NCBI RefSeq assembly: GCF_008629675.1
Contig: NZ_VWOX01000012.1
Location: 1 to 64,000 of the forward strand
Direction of reading: 5' to 3'
Source: Roseiconus nitratireducens
Lineage (GTDB): Bacteria > Planctomycetota > Planctomycetia > Pirellulales > Pirellulaceae
DNA length: 64,000 nucleotides
Below, piece by piece: positions 1-8,479 of the stretch. The notes beneath the pieces are model-generated. The model saw only the letters and a program-made list of their open reading frames with translations, was not told the DNA's origin and did not search any database. Numbering within the stretch: position 1 is the stretch's first letter; every line of letters begins with the position of its first letter. Both the position numbers and the translations under genes were made by a program.

Positions 1-157
1 AAAGGCGAGGCACGAGCCTTTGGGGAGGGTGTCTTCGTGAACCCGCTGAAATCAATCGTGCCGGACAGCCCTCCCCGCGTCGTCGCAAGCTCCTCCGCGA
101 CCCTCCCGGAGGGAGGGTGAAGCAAAGCTGCACGACCTCCTAGCGGGAGGGTGAAGT
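1..157 (-). repeat. Dispersed GGGAGGGT-type repeat, copy 1 (cut by window edge)
   Basis: Non-coding element whose reverse complement matches the copies at 1728-1872 and 43760-43941. It carries the inverted motif built from ACCCTCCC and GGGAGGGT, the conserved core AGCTCCTCCGCGACCCTCCC and the CACGAGCCTTTGGGGAGGGT segment. Bases 141-157 match the outer part of the 43.8-kb copy, so the full element is at least 180 bp. One end is lost at the window start. Confidence 0.8.
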
Positions 158-203
158 GACCAATCACGTCGTCGCTGGTCACAAATCCAAAATGAAAGAA
201 CCA

Positions 204-1592
204 CTAGGTCGTTTGCTTCTTTGCTTCGACCATCCGCGCGAATTCGTCGCGGTAGGTTTGCTTGTCGCTGGGGAACAGCCGCTGGAACGTGTCCTGATCG
301 GCAGCGCCGTGCTGGAACCGGCGTTTCTTGTAGACCGGCATCTCGACACCGGTCAGCTGTCGGATCCCGGCAGCAACGATCTGGCCTTTCAGCGAATACA
401 GCTTTTCGTGATCCCAGTCGGTCAGCGCGACAAACGGAACCGCCTCGGCGATCTCGATCACATCGGGAACCGCGTAGGGGCTAAAGCCGATGAAACCGAA
501 CTGCGCCGCCGGTGCACTGGTGCGACTGTGTCCGCGACTTTGCCCTCCGCTGTAGACCAGGGAATGTTTGACGGCGTCGACGCCCCAACCCTCCTGGTAC
601 AACATCCGATTTCCCAGCACGCTGCGGATGGTCAGCTCCGGATTCTCCTCGATCGGATAATCTTTCAGGTTTTCGTCGCCGCCATCTCCGTCGATCAGGT
701 ACCGCCAATCGGGATAGCGATTCCGGATTTCCCGCAACAAGGCGTATCCCATCGTGGCCGACTGCACATCCAACGGTTTGTAATCTTCGATTGACGCGAT
801 GGCGTCTTGCCAGCGGATGTCTTTTTCGGCGACCTCGATCGGCTCGAGCAGCATTTCAAGATTGACGTCTTTCAGAAACGCTCGCGATTGCTGCACATCC
901 TCCGGCTTACCCTCGACGGCCAGGCTGAACGCTTTGATTCGTGACGAGGATTCTCCGCGGCGTCGCAACAAATAATCCACCAGGATCAAGATCGAACCAC
1001 TATCGACCCCACCGCTGAACATCACCCCGATTGGCTCGTCGGCGGGAATCTTGACCAGGAATTGATCGACGACTTCCGCCAATCGCTCGATGTACGCCGC
1101 ACCGATCGCATTGACATCCGCGGGCAAGCGGTTGCGTTCGGGGGCGAAGTAACGGGTCAGACGCGGATTGGGATCCGGGCAACCGACCAATTGCAATTCC
1201 AGCAAGTAGTGGGCCGGGACCATGCGGGTGTAGGCGGGATGAAACTGGTCCGCCAAGCCCTCACGCTTCAATTGCTCCAAGATTTGATCCATCCGCTCGG
1301 CGACAACCAAGGCCGGGCCCTCGGCACGTTTCGCCAGGAAGTATCGCATCGGCCGACCGATGGAGCGCGCCATCCTGATGGTTTTGCCCGACTGCTCGCA
1401 AATCGCAAACTGGCCGCGAATCCGGCGGACCGCTTCGGCATCGCCGCTACGGACCGCCTGGCTCGCTTGCTCGGGTGACATGTTCAGCAGCACGTTCGCC
1501 GAAGGGTCCATCAAATTGACCACGCGGTCGATCAATTCGGGGGCCTGGCCCTGAAATTCGGTTCGTGAAGGCGTTTCAGAGGGCTTTGACAT
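204..1592 (-). CDS. Asparagine synthase-like amidotransferase domain protein without glutaminase cysteine
   Basis: 462 aa, cytosolic. The C-terminal two thirds form an AsnB-type synthetase domain: PP-loop SGGVDS at residues 193-198, which binds ATP to adenylate an acid substrate, and the DGDGGDEN motif at about 301-308. The N-terminal 150 residues look like a shortened Ntn glutaminase remnant (RGQFAIC, then an Arg-rich stretch). Residue 2 is Ser, not the Cys needed to release ammonia from glutamine, and the protein is about 100-150 residues shorter than classical AsnB. It may use free ammonia or another nucleophile, as in the beta-lactam-synthetase branch. It is monocistronic, flanked by two copies of a dispersed repeat. 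The fold call is firm; the substrate is unknown. Confidence 0.8.
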   Translation of the reverse strand: MSKPSETPSRTEFQGQAPELIDRVVNLMDPSANVLLNMSPEQASQAVRSGDAEAVRRIRGQFAICEQSGKTIRMARSIGRPMRYFLAKRAEGPALVVAERMDQILEQLKREGLADQFHPAYTRMVPAHYLLELQLVGCPDPNPRLTRYFAPERNRLPADVNAIGAAYIERLAEVVDQFLVKIPADEPIGVMFSGGVDSGSILILVDYLLRRRGESSSRIKAFSLAVEGKPEDVQQSRAFLKDVNLEMLLEPIEVAEKDIRWQDAIASIEDYKPLDVQSATMGYALLREIRNRYPDWRYLIDGDGGDENLKDYPIEENPELTIRSVLGNRMLYQEGWGVDAVKHSLVYSGGQSRGHSRTSAPAAQFGFIGFSPYAVPDVIEIAEAVPFVALTDWDHEKLYSLKGQIVAAGIRQLTGVEMPVYKKRRFQHGAADQDTFQRLFPSDKQTYRDEFARMVEAKKQTT

Positions 1593-1661
1593 GAGTGGAA
1601 TCGCGGGAGCGTGAAGGGCGCGGGACCTGCGACGAACAGTCTAACGAAGGAGAGGTCCGTT

Positions 1662-1727
1662 CGACCAGCCAGCCGGTGGTCGTTCGCAACGTCGCGACCA
1701 GCCAGCCGGCGGTCGTTCGCAACGTCG
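1662..1727. repeat. 33-bp tandem duplication
   Basis: Two near-identical 33-bp units starting CGACCAGCCAGCCGG at 1662 and 1695, one mismatch seen. The array abuts the dispersed repeat and takes the place of the outer segment present in the other copies. Confidence 0.8.
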
Positions 1728-1872
1728 CTTCACCCTCCCTCCGGGAGGGTCGCGGAGGAGCTTGCGACAACGCGGGGAGGGCTGTCCAGCGCCTGTGATT
1801 TCAGCTGGTTCTCTAAGACACCCTCCCCAAAGGCTCGTGCCTCGCCTTTGACCCTCCCGGAGGGAGGGTGAA
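1728..1872 (+). repeat. Dispersed GGGAGGGT-type repeat, copy 2
   Basis: About 145 bp bounded by inverted ACCCTCCC/GGGAGGGT palindromes, with internal GCGGAGGAGCTTGCGACAAC and CACCCTCCCCAAAGGCTCGT segments. Nearly identical blocks occur at 43796-43941 (same strand) and at 1-123 (opposite strand). No coding capacity is evident. Confidence 0.85.
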
Positions 1873-1989
1873 TGTTAGAAGTAAGTCTGCTACGGACTCG
1901 CCGTGTCCGTCGGCTTGCGCCGACGGCAGCGGGCTGTCGTTGCTTCGCGACTGGGAGGGTGACCCGCCTGGTTCACTCAGGAATCTGGT

Positions 1990-3399
1990 TCACTCAGGAA
2001 TGGCGCCCGGTGTCGCGTAATTGACCTCCGGCAAGGTGTCCGGCCGATTGATCACTTCGGCTTCCAAGATGCGATCCGGCGGCAACACGATTTCGTTTTT
2101 CTTTTTTTCTTTGTTGGGGTCGACCCGCCGAAATTCCGCGATGACATCCATGCCTTCGACCACGCGACCGAACACGGTTTGGTGATCGATCAAGGTCGGC
2201 AACGGAACAAACAGAATCGCGAACTGGGTCCCGGCGGAATTGGGGACGAAATCCGAGGTGCCGGGGATGGGCAATTTGGCCATCACCAGCGAGCCTCGCA
2301 GCGGCATCCGGACATCCTGCCCGCGGATCTCGTCGGCCAGGTATCGATCGGGCCGCGAAGAACCATCGCCAAGGGGGTCTCCGGTCAGAGCCAACAACCC
2401 ATCGATGACTTGGAAGAAGTCCAGTCCGTCGTAAAAACCGCTTTCGACCAATTGAATGAAGTGCGAAACGGTTGACGGTGCCTGCTGGATGTAGAGTTCG
2501 ACCACGAAGTCGCCGCGAGTGGTTTTGAAACGTACCCGCGGCAGATCGTCGGGATCTTTGGCAAGCAATTCCTGTTCGGTGTTGAACTGCTTCTCGATGA
2601 TTTCGGCTTGGGCGATCAGTGCGCGATCGGTGTCCTCCAATTCATCGGGTTCCATCTTGTCGTAGATCTGTTTGGCATATTCGAAGTTGCCGGTCATCAT
2701 CGCGGAGCGGGCGGCTGCCAAGGCGACATAACGCAAGCGGACGCCAACTTGCAACAAGCCGGCGGCGCCCTCCAACGTCGAAATTTCGTACTGGCCCAGC
2801 TTTTCACGATGATCGATCGTCGTGACGACATAGCGTGCGGCAACCGGGTGCGGCATGAATTGCAGCACCTTCATCGCCGCCTGGTAGGTTTCTTTGAACG
2901 CTTCGCGAGACTGATTGCGGGCCTCGCGGTAAACCTGCTTGTCGGTTTCGAGGCCGTTGACGAATTCGGTGTGCTTGCGCCGCATGGCCATCACCACGTC
3001 CGCCAACTCCGCGGCCGACTCTTCGAAAACGGCGACCGCGGCCAGTCCCTCTTCGCGGAGATCGTCCGGCGCCTTTTCTTTGAACTCCTCGATCACCGGC
3101 GTCGCATCGGGCGGCAACACCTCGGCCGTCATGTCATCGAACTTGCCAGATGTGGATCCCTCGGATTCAGCATTCTCGCCGGCGGCATCCACTTTTGAAT
3201 CGCCGCGATCGGTTTCCTGCGTCGGTCGGGTGAAAGTAATCGACGGCACGTTCGACTCGGCCTGTTGCCCGGTTTCCGATCCCGCCCCCGATGTTTCCTG
3301 CTGAGCCTCCTGGGCTCGTGCCGATCGGTTTGGAACGGTGCCGGCGGCGATTGCCAGCAACAACAACGCGGAGGGGGCGACAAGCAAGCGAGAGTTCAT
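1990..3399 (-). CDS. Secreted cyclophilin-type peptidyl-prolyl isomerase-like protein, degenerate active site
   Basis: 469 aa from the ATG at 3399, chosen because a signal peptide follows at once (MNSRLLV, hydrophobic core, then ARAQEA). The first half after the signal is Ser/Glu-rich and helical; the cyclophilin domain covers about residues 285-455 (GDFVVELYIQQAPSTVSHF, then PNSAGTQFAI and TVFGRVVEGMDVI). The usual FHR motif with the catalytic Arg reads FFQ (Gln330), and the usual QGGD reads LTGD, so isomerase activity is doubtful while the fold is clear. Likely exported. It is divergent from rsmD, with 262 bp between the two starts. An upstream in-frame ATG at 3774 exists but would precede the signal peptide by 125 residues. 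Confidence 0.85.
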   Translation of the reverse strand: MNSRLLVAPSALLLLAIAAGTVPNRSARAQEAQQETSGAGSETGQQAESNVPSITFTRPTQETDRGDSKVDAAGENAESEGSTSGKFDDMTAEVLPPDATPVIEEFKEKAPDDLREEGLAAVAVFEESAAELADVVMAMRRKHTEFVNGLETDKQVYREARNQSREAFKETYQAAMKVLQFMPHPVAARYVVTTIDHREKLGQYEISTLEGAAGLLQVGVRLRYVALAAARSAMMTGNFEYAKQIYDKMEPDELEDTDRALIAQAEIIEKQFNTEQELLAKDPDDLPRVRFKTTRGDFVVELYIQQAPSTVSHFIQLVESGFYDGLDFFQVIDGLLALTGDPLGDGSSRPDRYLADEIRGQDVRMPLRGSLVMAKLPIPGTSDFVPNSAGTQFAILFVPLPTLIDHQTVFGRVVEGMDVIAEFRRVDPNKEKKKNEIVLPPDRILEAEVINRPDTLPEVNYATPGAIPE

Positions 3400-3648
3400 C
3401 CGGACGCCGATGGTGGTGGTAACGAAGGAAAAACGAGACGTGGTCTCCGGCCGACCGCCCCCGACCCAGCAAAGCCGAAAGGGCCATGAGGCAGACCCAA
3501 CGGGTTCCAAATCGAGCGAAACGGGTTCCGAGACGCGCCGAGTGGGCGGGGAAATCCCCACGGTCACCGAACGGGGTTCGTTACGCGGCGAACCCGATTT
3601 CGGTTTCGTCCCCTCGGCAGGACGGATCGCGAAATGCAAGACGCCCGG

Positions 3649-3654
3649 TATAAT
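3649..3654 (+). promoter_or_regulatory. -10 box TATAAT of a probable leaderless rsmD promoter
   Basis: A perfect TATAAT ends 7 nt before the ATG at 3662, so transcription would start at or within a base or two of the start codon. There is no room for a Shine-Dalgarno sequence, and no clear -35 is visible. Confidence 0.5.
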
Positions 3655-3661
3655 CTCGCAG

Positions 3662-4360
3662 ATGAGCCGATCCAAAAAAATGCCCCGTTCACGGCGGCGG
3701 GGGGAAGACGCGGCCGAATTGCCAAGCAAACCCTCCAAGCCCACCAAATCTCGCCCGCAAAAGCTCCGTATCATCGGCGGATCGATGCGTGGCCGGACGG
3801 TCGTCTACCACGGCGGAACATTCACGCGGCCAATGAGGGACAGCGTCCGCGAGAATCTGTTCAATCTGGTCGGGATGGCCGTTCGCGGTGCCGTCGCCAT
3901 CGACCTGTTTGCCGGCACCGGGGCACTCAGCTTCGAATCGCTCAGCCGTGGTGCCAGTCGCGCGATCGCGATCGAAAAGAGCCGGCACGCGGCCGGCTTT
4001 CTGAAATCCACCGCCGAAACCTTGGGTGTCACGAACCAGCTGACGGTGCTCAACGGCGACGCATTCCGGTTGGGAGCCGGCGTGTTGGGGCCCGCGTCCC
4101 CCAATGCACCGCTGGATGACACCCCGCGTCTGGTCCTGCTTTGCCCTCCGTATGCGATGTGGGACAGCATGAATGAGCAGTTGCGTGTTTTGATTCGTCT
4201 GGCCATGGAACACTCGCCGCCGGGAAGCCTGATTGTCGCTGAAACCGACAAGCACTTTGACGAATCCCGCCTGCCACCCGGCGACTGGGACCACCGCGTT
4301 TACGGCGGGACACGCTTGTCATTGATCGAGCCGTTGATTCAGTGCGGGTTGCGTTCCTGA
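3662..4360 (+). CDS. rsmD: 16S rRNA (guanine(966)-N(2))-methyltransferase RsmD
   Basis: 232 aa from the ATG at 3662. Class I SAM-dependent methyltransferase that modifies G966 of 16S rRNA. After a basic N-terminus come KLRIIGGSMRGR (family signature), TRPMRDSVRENLFN, SAM motif I AIDLFAGTGALSFESLSRGA and the acidic motif II at AIEKSR. The catalytic motif IV, normally DPPY/DPPF, reads CPPY (in LVLLCPPYAMWD), an unusual substitution at the first position. The start was chosen because the -10 box and the conserved RsmD N-terminus both fit it. uvrC follows 70 bp downstream on the same strand. Confidence 0.9.
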   Translation: MSRSKKMPRSRRRGEDAAELPSKPSKPTKSRPQKLRIIGGSMRGRTVVYHGGTFTRPMRDSVRENLFNLVGMAVRGAVAIDLFAGTGALSFESLSRGASRAIAIEKSRHAAGFLKSTAETLGVTNQLTVLNGDAFRLGAGVLGPASPNAPLDDTPRLVLLCPPYAMWDSMNEQLRVLIRLAMEHSPPGSLIVAETDKHFDESRLPPGDWDHRVYGGTRLSLIEPLIQCGLRS

Positions 4361-4430
4361 GAAACGCGTTGCCTTATTCCGCTGGACAAAGATTCTGCTT
4401 TTCCATCCCGTCCACGCCAGTCGATGACCG

Positions 4431-5846
4431 ATGGTCCCCACCGACGGATCTTCCGAACCTCCTGATTCTGAACACTCGGGTTCTGTACGCTCGGATTCCG
4501 GCCCCTCTGATGACGCATCGACGGCCGACGAAGCGGACGCAGGATTTCAGCACGCAGCGTCCAAGGTGAGGACCTTTCCGCAATCTCCCGGCGTGTACCT
4601 GATGAAAGACGCGGCCGGACGCGTGATCTACGTCGGCAAAGCCAAGAACCTTCGCAGCCGTGCCGGAAGCTATTTTTTGAAGGCGGCTGCTGAAGACGCG
4701 CGGACCGCCAGTTGGGTCCCGGAGATCGCTGACATCGATTACGTCGATTGTGAAAGTGAAGTCGACGCGTTGCTGATGGAATCGCGGCTGATCAAGGACA
4801 TCCAGCCGAAACACAATCGCGACCTGAAGGACGACAAGACCTACCCCTACCTGATGATCACCACCCGCGAGGAGTTTCCGCGGGTGGAAGTGACGCGGGA
4901 GCCGAAGACCAAGGGCGTCAAGCTTTACGGCCCTTTCGCCAGCGCCGGCGCGCTCCGGGGCGCCATCCAGGTGCTGCAGCGGATTTTCAAGTTTCGGACC
5001 TGCACATTGGACATCAGCGAATCCGACGAGCGCTGGAATTGGTTTCGCCCCTGTTTGCTGGCCAGTATCAACCAGTGCACCGCCCCCTGCAACTTTCGAA
5101 TCGGCAAAGAAGAGTACCGTCGCGACATCAAGCGTCTGCAAACCTTTCTGGAGGGCGGCAAACGAAAGCTGTTGAAGGAAATGCATGAGGAGATGATGGC
5201 CGCCAGCAAGAACCTGGATTTCGAACGGGCGGCGGTCCTGCGCGATGAGATTGAGATGCTCGAGCGGCTGGAGGAACGTGGCGAACTGGAAACTCACGAA
5301 CAGCCGGAAGTGTTTTACATCGATCCCAAGAAGGGACTGACCGGGCTGCGAAAAGTGCTCAACCTGGCCGAAACCCCACGCGTCATCGAAGGCGTCGATA
5401 TCGCGCACTTGGGAGGCGGAGAAACCGTGGCCAGTCTGGTCCAGTTCATCGACGGGTTGCCGTTCAAACCCGGCTACCGGCGTTTCCGTATCCAAGACGT
5501 CCAAGGGGTCGACGATTTCCGCAGCATTTACGAAGTCGTTTCGCGACGCTTTCGACGTTTAAGCGACGACGGCGACGCGTTCCCCGATGTGTTGCTGATC
5601 GACGGCGGCAAGGGCCAATTGAGCGCGGCGATGGCGGCGTTTCGCGACCAAGACATCACGCCCCCGACGGTCATCTCGCTGGCCAAACGCGACGAGGAGA
5701 TCTTTCGTCCGGGGCAAACGGAACCGCTGCGATTGAGCAAGAGCTCCTACGCGTTGCGGCTGCTGCAATACGTGCGTGACGAATCGCACCGATTTGCCCA
5801 GCACTATCACCACATCCTGCGAAACAAGTCGACCTTCGACCGCTGA
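4431..5846 (+). CDS. uvrC: Excinuclease ABC subunit C, lacking the C-terminal HhH domain
   Basis: 471 aa, against about 600 for typical UvrC. After a Ser/Asp-rich N-terminal tail of about 45 residues come the GIY-YIG nuclease domain (SPGVYLMKDAAGRVIYVGKA) that makes the 3' incision, the Cys cluster region (FRTCTLDI, CLLASINQCTAPC), the UVR motif (about 245-275) that binds UvrB, and the RNase H-like domain for the 5' incision (GVDIAHLGG, LLIDGGKGQL, RDESHRFAQHYHH). The protein ends at KSTFDR just after that domain, so the usual helix-hairpin-helix pair is absent. The next gene is convergent and starts 28 bp later, so the domain is not hidden downstream. Confidence 0.93.
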   Translation: MVPTDGSSEPPDSEHSGSVRSDSGPSDDASTADEADAGFQHAASKVRTFPQSPGVYLMKDAAGRVIYVGKAKNLRSRAGSYFLKAAAEDARTASWVPEIADIDYVDCESEVDALLMESRLIKDIQPKHNRDLKDDKTYPYLMITTREEFPRVEVTREPKTKGVKLYGPFASAGALRGAIQVLQRIFKFRTCTLDISESDERWNWFRPCLLASINQCTAPCNFRIGKEEYRRDIKRLQTFLEGGKRKLLKEMHEEMMAASKNLDFERAAVLRDEIEMLERLEERGELETHEQPEVFYIDPKKGLTGLRKVLNLAETPRVIEGVDIAHLGGGETVASLVQFIDGLPFKPGYRRFRIQDVQGVDDFRSIYEVVSRRFRRLSDDGDAFPDVLLIDGGKGQLSAAMAAFRDQDITPPTVISLAKRDEEIFRPGQTEPLRLSKSSYALRLLQYVRDESHRFAQHYHHILRNKSTFDR

Positions 5847-5874
5847 AAGCCGCAAACGGGCGACCGCTCCGCCG

Positions 5875-6822
5875 TCAGGAAGAAGCGGCCGCAGGAGGAT
5901 CGAACAATCGCTCCGGATCGATCACGCTGTCATCGTGCTCGCACTTCGACCAATCGAATGTCGCGATCAAGTCCGCCGCGACTCGGGGGCGCTGGTCATC
6001 GATCAACCCCAGGCTGTGGGCGGCCCACGCGACGACCTGCTCCGGCCGGGTTCCGGCTGCGCGGTAGTGGCTTAGCCGTGTATCTCCGTGCCGTTTGGCT
6101 AATCGCCGCCCGTCCATCCCGCGGACCAGCGGCACATGCGCGTACCGCGGCGGCTCCCGGTCGAACTGTCGATACAAATCCAGTTGCCGGAACGTGCTGG
6201 GGACCAGATCGTTGCCGCGAACGACCTGAGTGATCGAATCCTGCAGATCATCAACGACGATCGCCAACTGGTAGGCCGGTTTTCCGTCTTTGTGCGTCAG
6301 GGGAAAATCTCCCAACTCCCGCGCCGGGTTGCACACCAGCGGTCCCAACACGTCGTCCTCAAATTCCATCGGCTGGTCCGAAACTCGGAACCGCCAACAA
6401 AACGGCTGCTCCGGAACCGCATCACCGACGTGCCAGCCGGCACAGGTCCCCGGATAGATCGGGCCTTCACCGCGAAACCGACTTTCGTGGGGCGCCGAAA
6501 GGGCTTCGGCAATGTCCTTTCGCGAACACGTGCAGGGATACACGCGGTCCTGATGGATCAGCGTTTCCAATGTCGCCTGGTATTGGCCCAATCGATCCGT
6601 TTGTCGAAACGGGCCCACGTCCCAGTCGATGCCCAGCCAGTTCAAGTCTTCGATCGCCTGGTCCACCGCCCACGCTTTGACCCGGGGCGAATCCAGATCG
6701 TCGATCCGCAACACCATCTGCCCACCCGCCTTGCGCAACGCCCAGTACGCCACCAAATGTGTCCGGGCATTGCCCAGATGCTGCGCCCCCGTGGGGGAAG
6801 GTGCGAGTCGTGCGCGGATCAC
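5875..6822 (-). CDS. gluQ: Glutamyl-Q tRNA(Asp) synthetase
   Basis: 315 aa, GTG start at 6822 placed just before the class I signature (RLAPSPTGAQHLGNARTHL). A truncated GluRS homologue that charges glutamate onto queuosine in the anticodon of tRNA(Asp). HIGH-like and KMSKR-like (RRLAKRHGD) motifs are present. The family zinc site is visible as CTC near residue 97 with YPGTC about 25 residues on. The anticodon-binding domain of true GluRS is absent, as expected. Convergent with uvrC; 51 bp downstream of the isomerase gene on the same strand. Confidence 0.9.
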   Translation of the reverse strand: MIRARLAPSPTGAQHLGNARTHLVAYWALRKAGGQMVLRIDDLDSPRVKAWAVDQAIEDLNWLGIDWDVGPFRQTDRLGQYQATLETLIHQDRVYPCTCSRKDIAEALSAPHESRFRGEGPIYPGTCAGWHVGDAVPEQPFCWRFRVSDQPMEFEDDVLGPLVCNPARELGDFPLTHKDGKPAYQLAIVVDDLQDSITQVVRGNDLVPSTFRQLDLYRQFDREPPRYAHVPLVRGMDGRRLAKRHGDTRLSHYRAAGTRPEQVVAWAAHSLGLIDDQRPRVAADLIATFDWSKCEHDDSVIDPERLFDPPAAASS

Positions 6823-6873
6823 GCGATGAGAATCTCCGCCGATGGTGGGCGTCGGAAGAAGAGGGTCAGCCGA

Positions 6874-7695
6874 TCAGTTTTGAGCGGCCCGCATGTTGGC
6901 CATGCTCTCCCGCACCAAGGTTTCCACGCCAGGCGAATAGTCAAAGACTTCCACGCTGACCCAGCCGGAATATTGGATGTCGCGGAGGGCTTGGAAGATC
7001 GGAACAAAGTCGACGTCGCCCATCCCCGGCCCGCGTCGATTGGGATCATTGGCGTGAAAATGCATCATCGCATCGGCGTTGTCGCGAATGATCTGGTCGA
7101 TCGGCGTGCCCTCATCGCTCATCGCTTTGACATCTAAGTGCAGTCCGACTTGGGGACTATCGATCCGTTGCATCAACGCTCGTCCCTCGGCGGCGGTATT
7201 CAGGAAATTCCCCTCCGCCCGGCCCAGCGGTTCCAGAGCCAGCCGGACGCCGTACTCTTCCAACGCCGGAACGGCACCTCGAACGCACTCCGCGGCGGCT
7301 TCCATGGCCTGCTCGGCCGACTGAGATTCGGGATAGTTTCGCTGGGCGGGTGAGCCCAGCACCATCACGTCGCCTCCCAGATCACGGCACAGCCGAGCCA
7401 ATTCCGTCAAGTACTTGGTCGTGCGGTCTCGCGTGGCCTGGTCCAACGTGGTCAGGTGAAACCCTTCGGTCTTGGCCAGCAACCAGTGCAAGCCAATGAT
7501 CTGCAGCCCATGATTCTCAACGACGCGGCGATAGTCGGCTCGGTCCGCGGCGGAATACTGATCCAAGTTGTCGGTCAACATGAAAGGCGCCACCTCCCAA
7601 CCCGTGTACCCAACTTCACGGGCCAGTTGGAGCGCCTTTTCCAACGGCCAATCCCCGAACGTTTCGTTGCAAATCGCGTATTTCACAGCAGTCAT
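6874..7695 (-). CDS. Sugar phosphate isomerase/epimerase family protein (AP endonuclease 2 fold)
   Basis: 273 aa, ATG at 7695, no signal peptide. A TIM barrel of the xylose-isomerase-like family. Putative metal ligands: Glu in LALEPLGR, Asp in GLHLDVKAM, His in FHANDPN and Glu in WVSVEVFDY. Such enzymes isomerise or epimerise small sugars or keto acids, and this one resembles the hydroxypyruvate-isomerase/tagatose-epimerase branch; the substrate cannot be read from sequence. Planctomycetes carry many paralogues. It lies upstream of gluQ on the same strand. Confidence 0.8.
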   Translation of the reverse strand: MTAVKYAICNETFGDWPLEKALQLAREVGYTGWEVAPFMLTDNLDQYSAADRADYRRVVENHGLQIIGLHWLLAKTEGFHLTTLDQATRDRTTKYLTELARLCRDLGGDVMVLGSPAQRNYPESQSAEQAMEAAAECVRGAVPALEEYGVRLALEPLGRAEGNFLNTAAEGRALMQRIDSPQVGLHLDVKAMSDEGTPIDQIIRDNADAMMHFHANDPNRRGPGMGDVDFVPIFQALRDIQYSGWVSVEVFDYSPGVETLVRESMANMRAAQN

Positions 7696-7906
7696 GGGTC
7701 ACAGGTTGCGGGTCGGAAGCGAAACCGACCAGAATAACAGCGCTGAACGTCCAGCAACATCCGCCCCTCCACTCGACGCAATCCGCTTGCCAGCGATTCA
7801 ACCAACCGACAGCGGCCGATCCTCGTCAGGGCGACGCATCGGCCACGGCGACACGGTCCAACCGTCCCCGATCCGATCTGGCCCGCCCCGGGTTGTCCCC
7901 TCGGGC

Positions 7907-8341
7907 ATGCCCTCTGGTAGCCGGTGGGCCTCTGGCAGTCGGTGCGCCCGAGCGGTTGGCTTGTTGCTGATCGCGACGCTGCTGACACCGTTGTTGATCG
8001 CATCACAGTTGCAGCCGAGCGATTCCGGGTTGGGGACCCATCAACGATTGGGACTGCCGCCGTGTTCGGTACGGATGCTGTTCGGGATCCGCTGCCCCAG
8101 TTGTGGCATGACGACGTCTTGGGCCCACGTGACTCGCGGAAACGTGATACAGGCGGCCCGATGCAACACCGGAGGAACGCTGTTGGCGGGCTACGCGATC
8201 GCGTCCATTGGGATCGCGGCCGGTCTGGTTTGGACCGGTCGCTGGCCGTCGCGGCAAGTCTTGCGAACCGCCGCGATCGTTTTGATCGGGATCGCGTCAG
8301 TGACTTTCGTCGATTGGTTGTACCGCTTGCTACGGGCCTGA
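7907..8341 (+). CDS. DUF2752 domain membrane protein
   Basis: 144 aa from the ATG at 7907; longer in-frame starts reach back into the divergent promoter region and look non-coding. Three hydrophobic segments: LLLIATLLTPLLIA, the one around TLLAGYAIASIGIAAGLVW, and TAAIVLIGIASVTFVDWLY. The DUF2752 signature CPSCGMTTSW lies between the first two, a Cys pair near the membrane face. Function unknown. Confidence 0.75.
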   Translation: MPSGSRWASGSRCARAVGLLLIATLLTPLLIASQLQPSDSGLGTHQRLGLPPCSVRMLFGIRCPSCGMTTSWAHVTRGNVIQAARCNTGGTLLAGYAIASIGIAAGLVWTGRWPSRQVLRTAAIVLIGIASVTFVDWLYRLLRA

Positions 8342-8410
8342 GTCACGATCCCGCACCGATTGCATGACGCGGAACCGTCGCGTCGGGGCTAGCGGAGGGG
8401 CGTCGTCCGA

Positions 8411-8470
8411 CGAAGCTGGAGTCCAACGAAGCTGGAGTCCAACGAAGCTGGAGTCCAACGAAGCTGGAGG
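8411..8470. repeat. 16-bp tandem repeat
   Basis: Four copies of AAGCTGGA with a 16-bp period (starting at 8413, 8429, 8445 and 8461); unit AAGCTGGAGTCCAACG. It sits between the convergent DUF2752 and squalene-cyclase-fold genes, about 10 bp from the stop of the latter. Confidence 0.9.
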
Positions 8471-8479
8471 TCGTCCGAC

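Larger units (their letters stand above)
1593..1989. other. Repeat-filled intergenic region
   Basis: No gene seen. It contains a 33-bp direct duplication (1662-1727), a dispersed repeat copy (1728-1872), a hairpin CCGTCGGCTTGCGCCGACGG (1907-1926) and a short duplication of GGTTCACTCAGGAA that runs into the stop codon of the cyclophilin gene. Confidence 0.7.
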
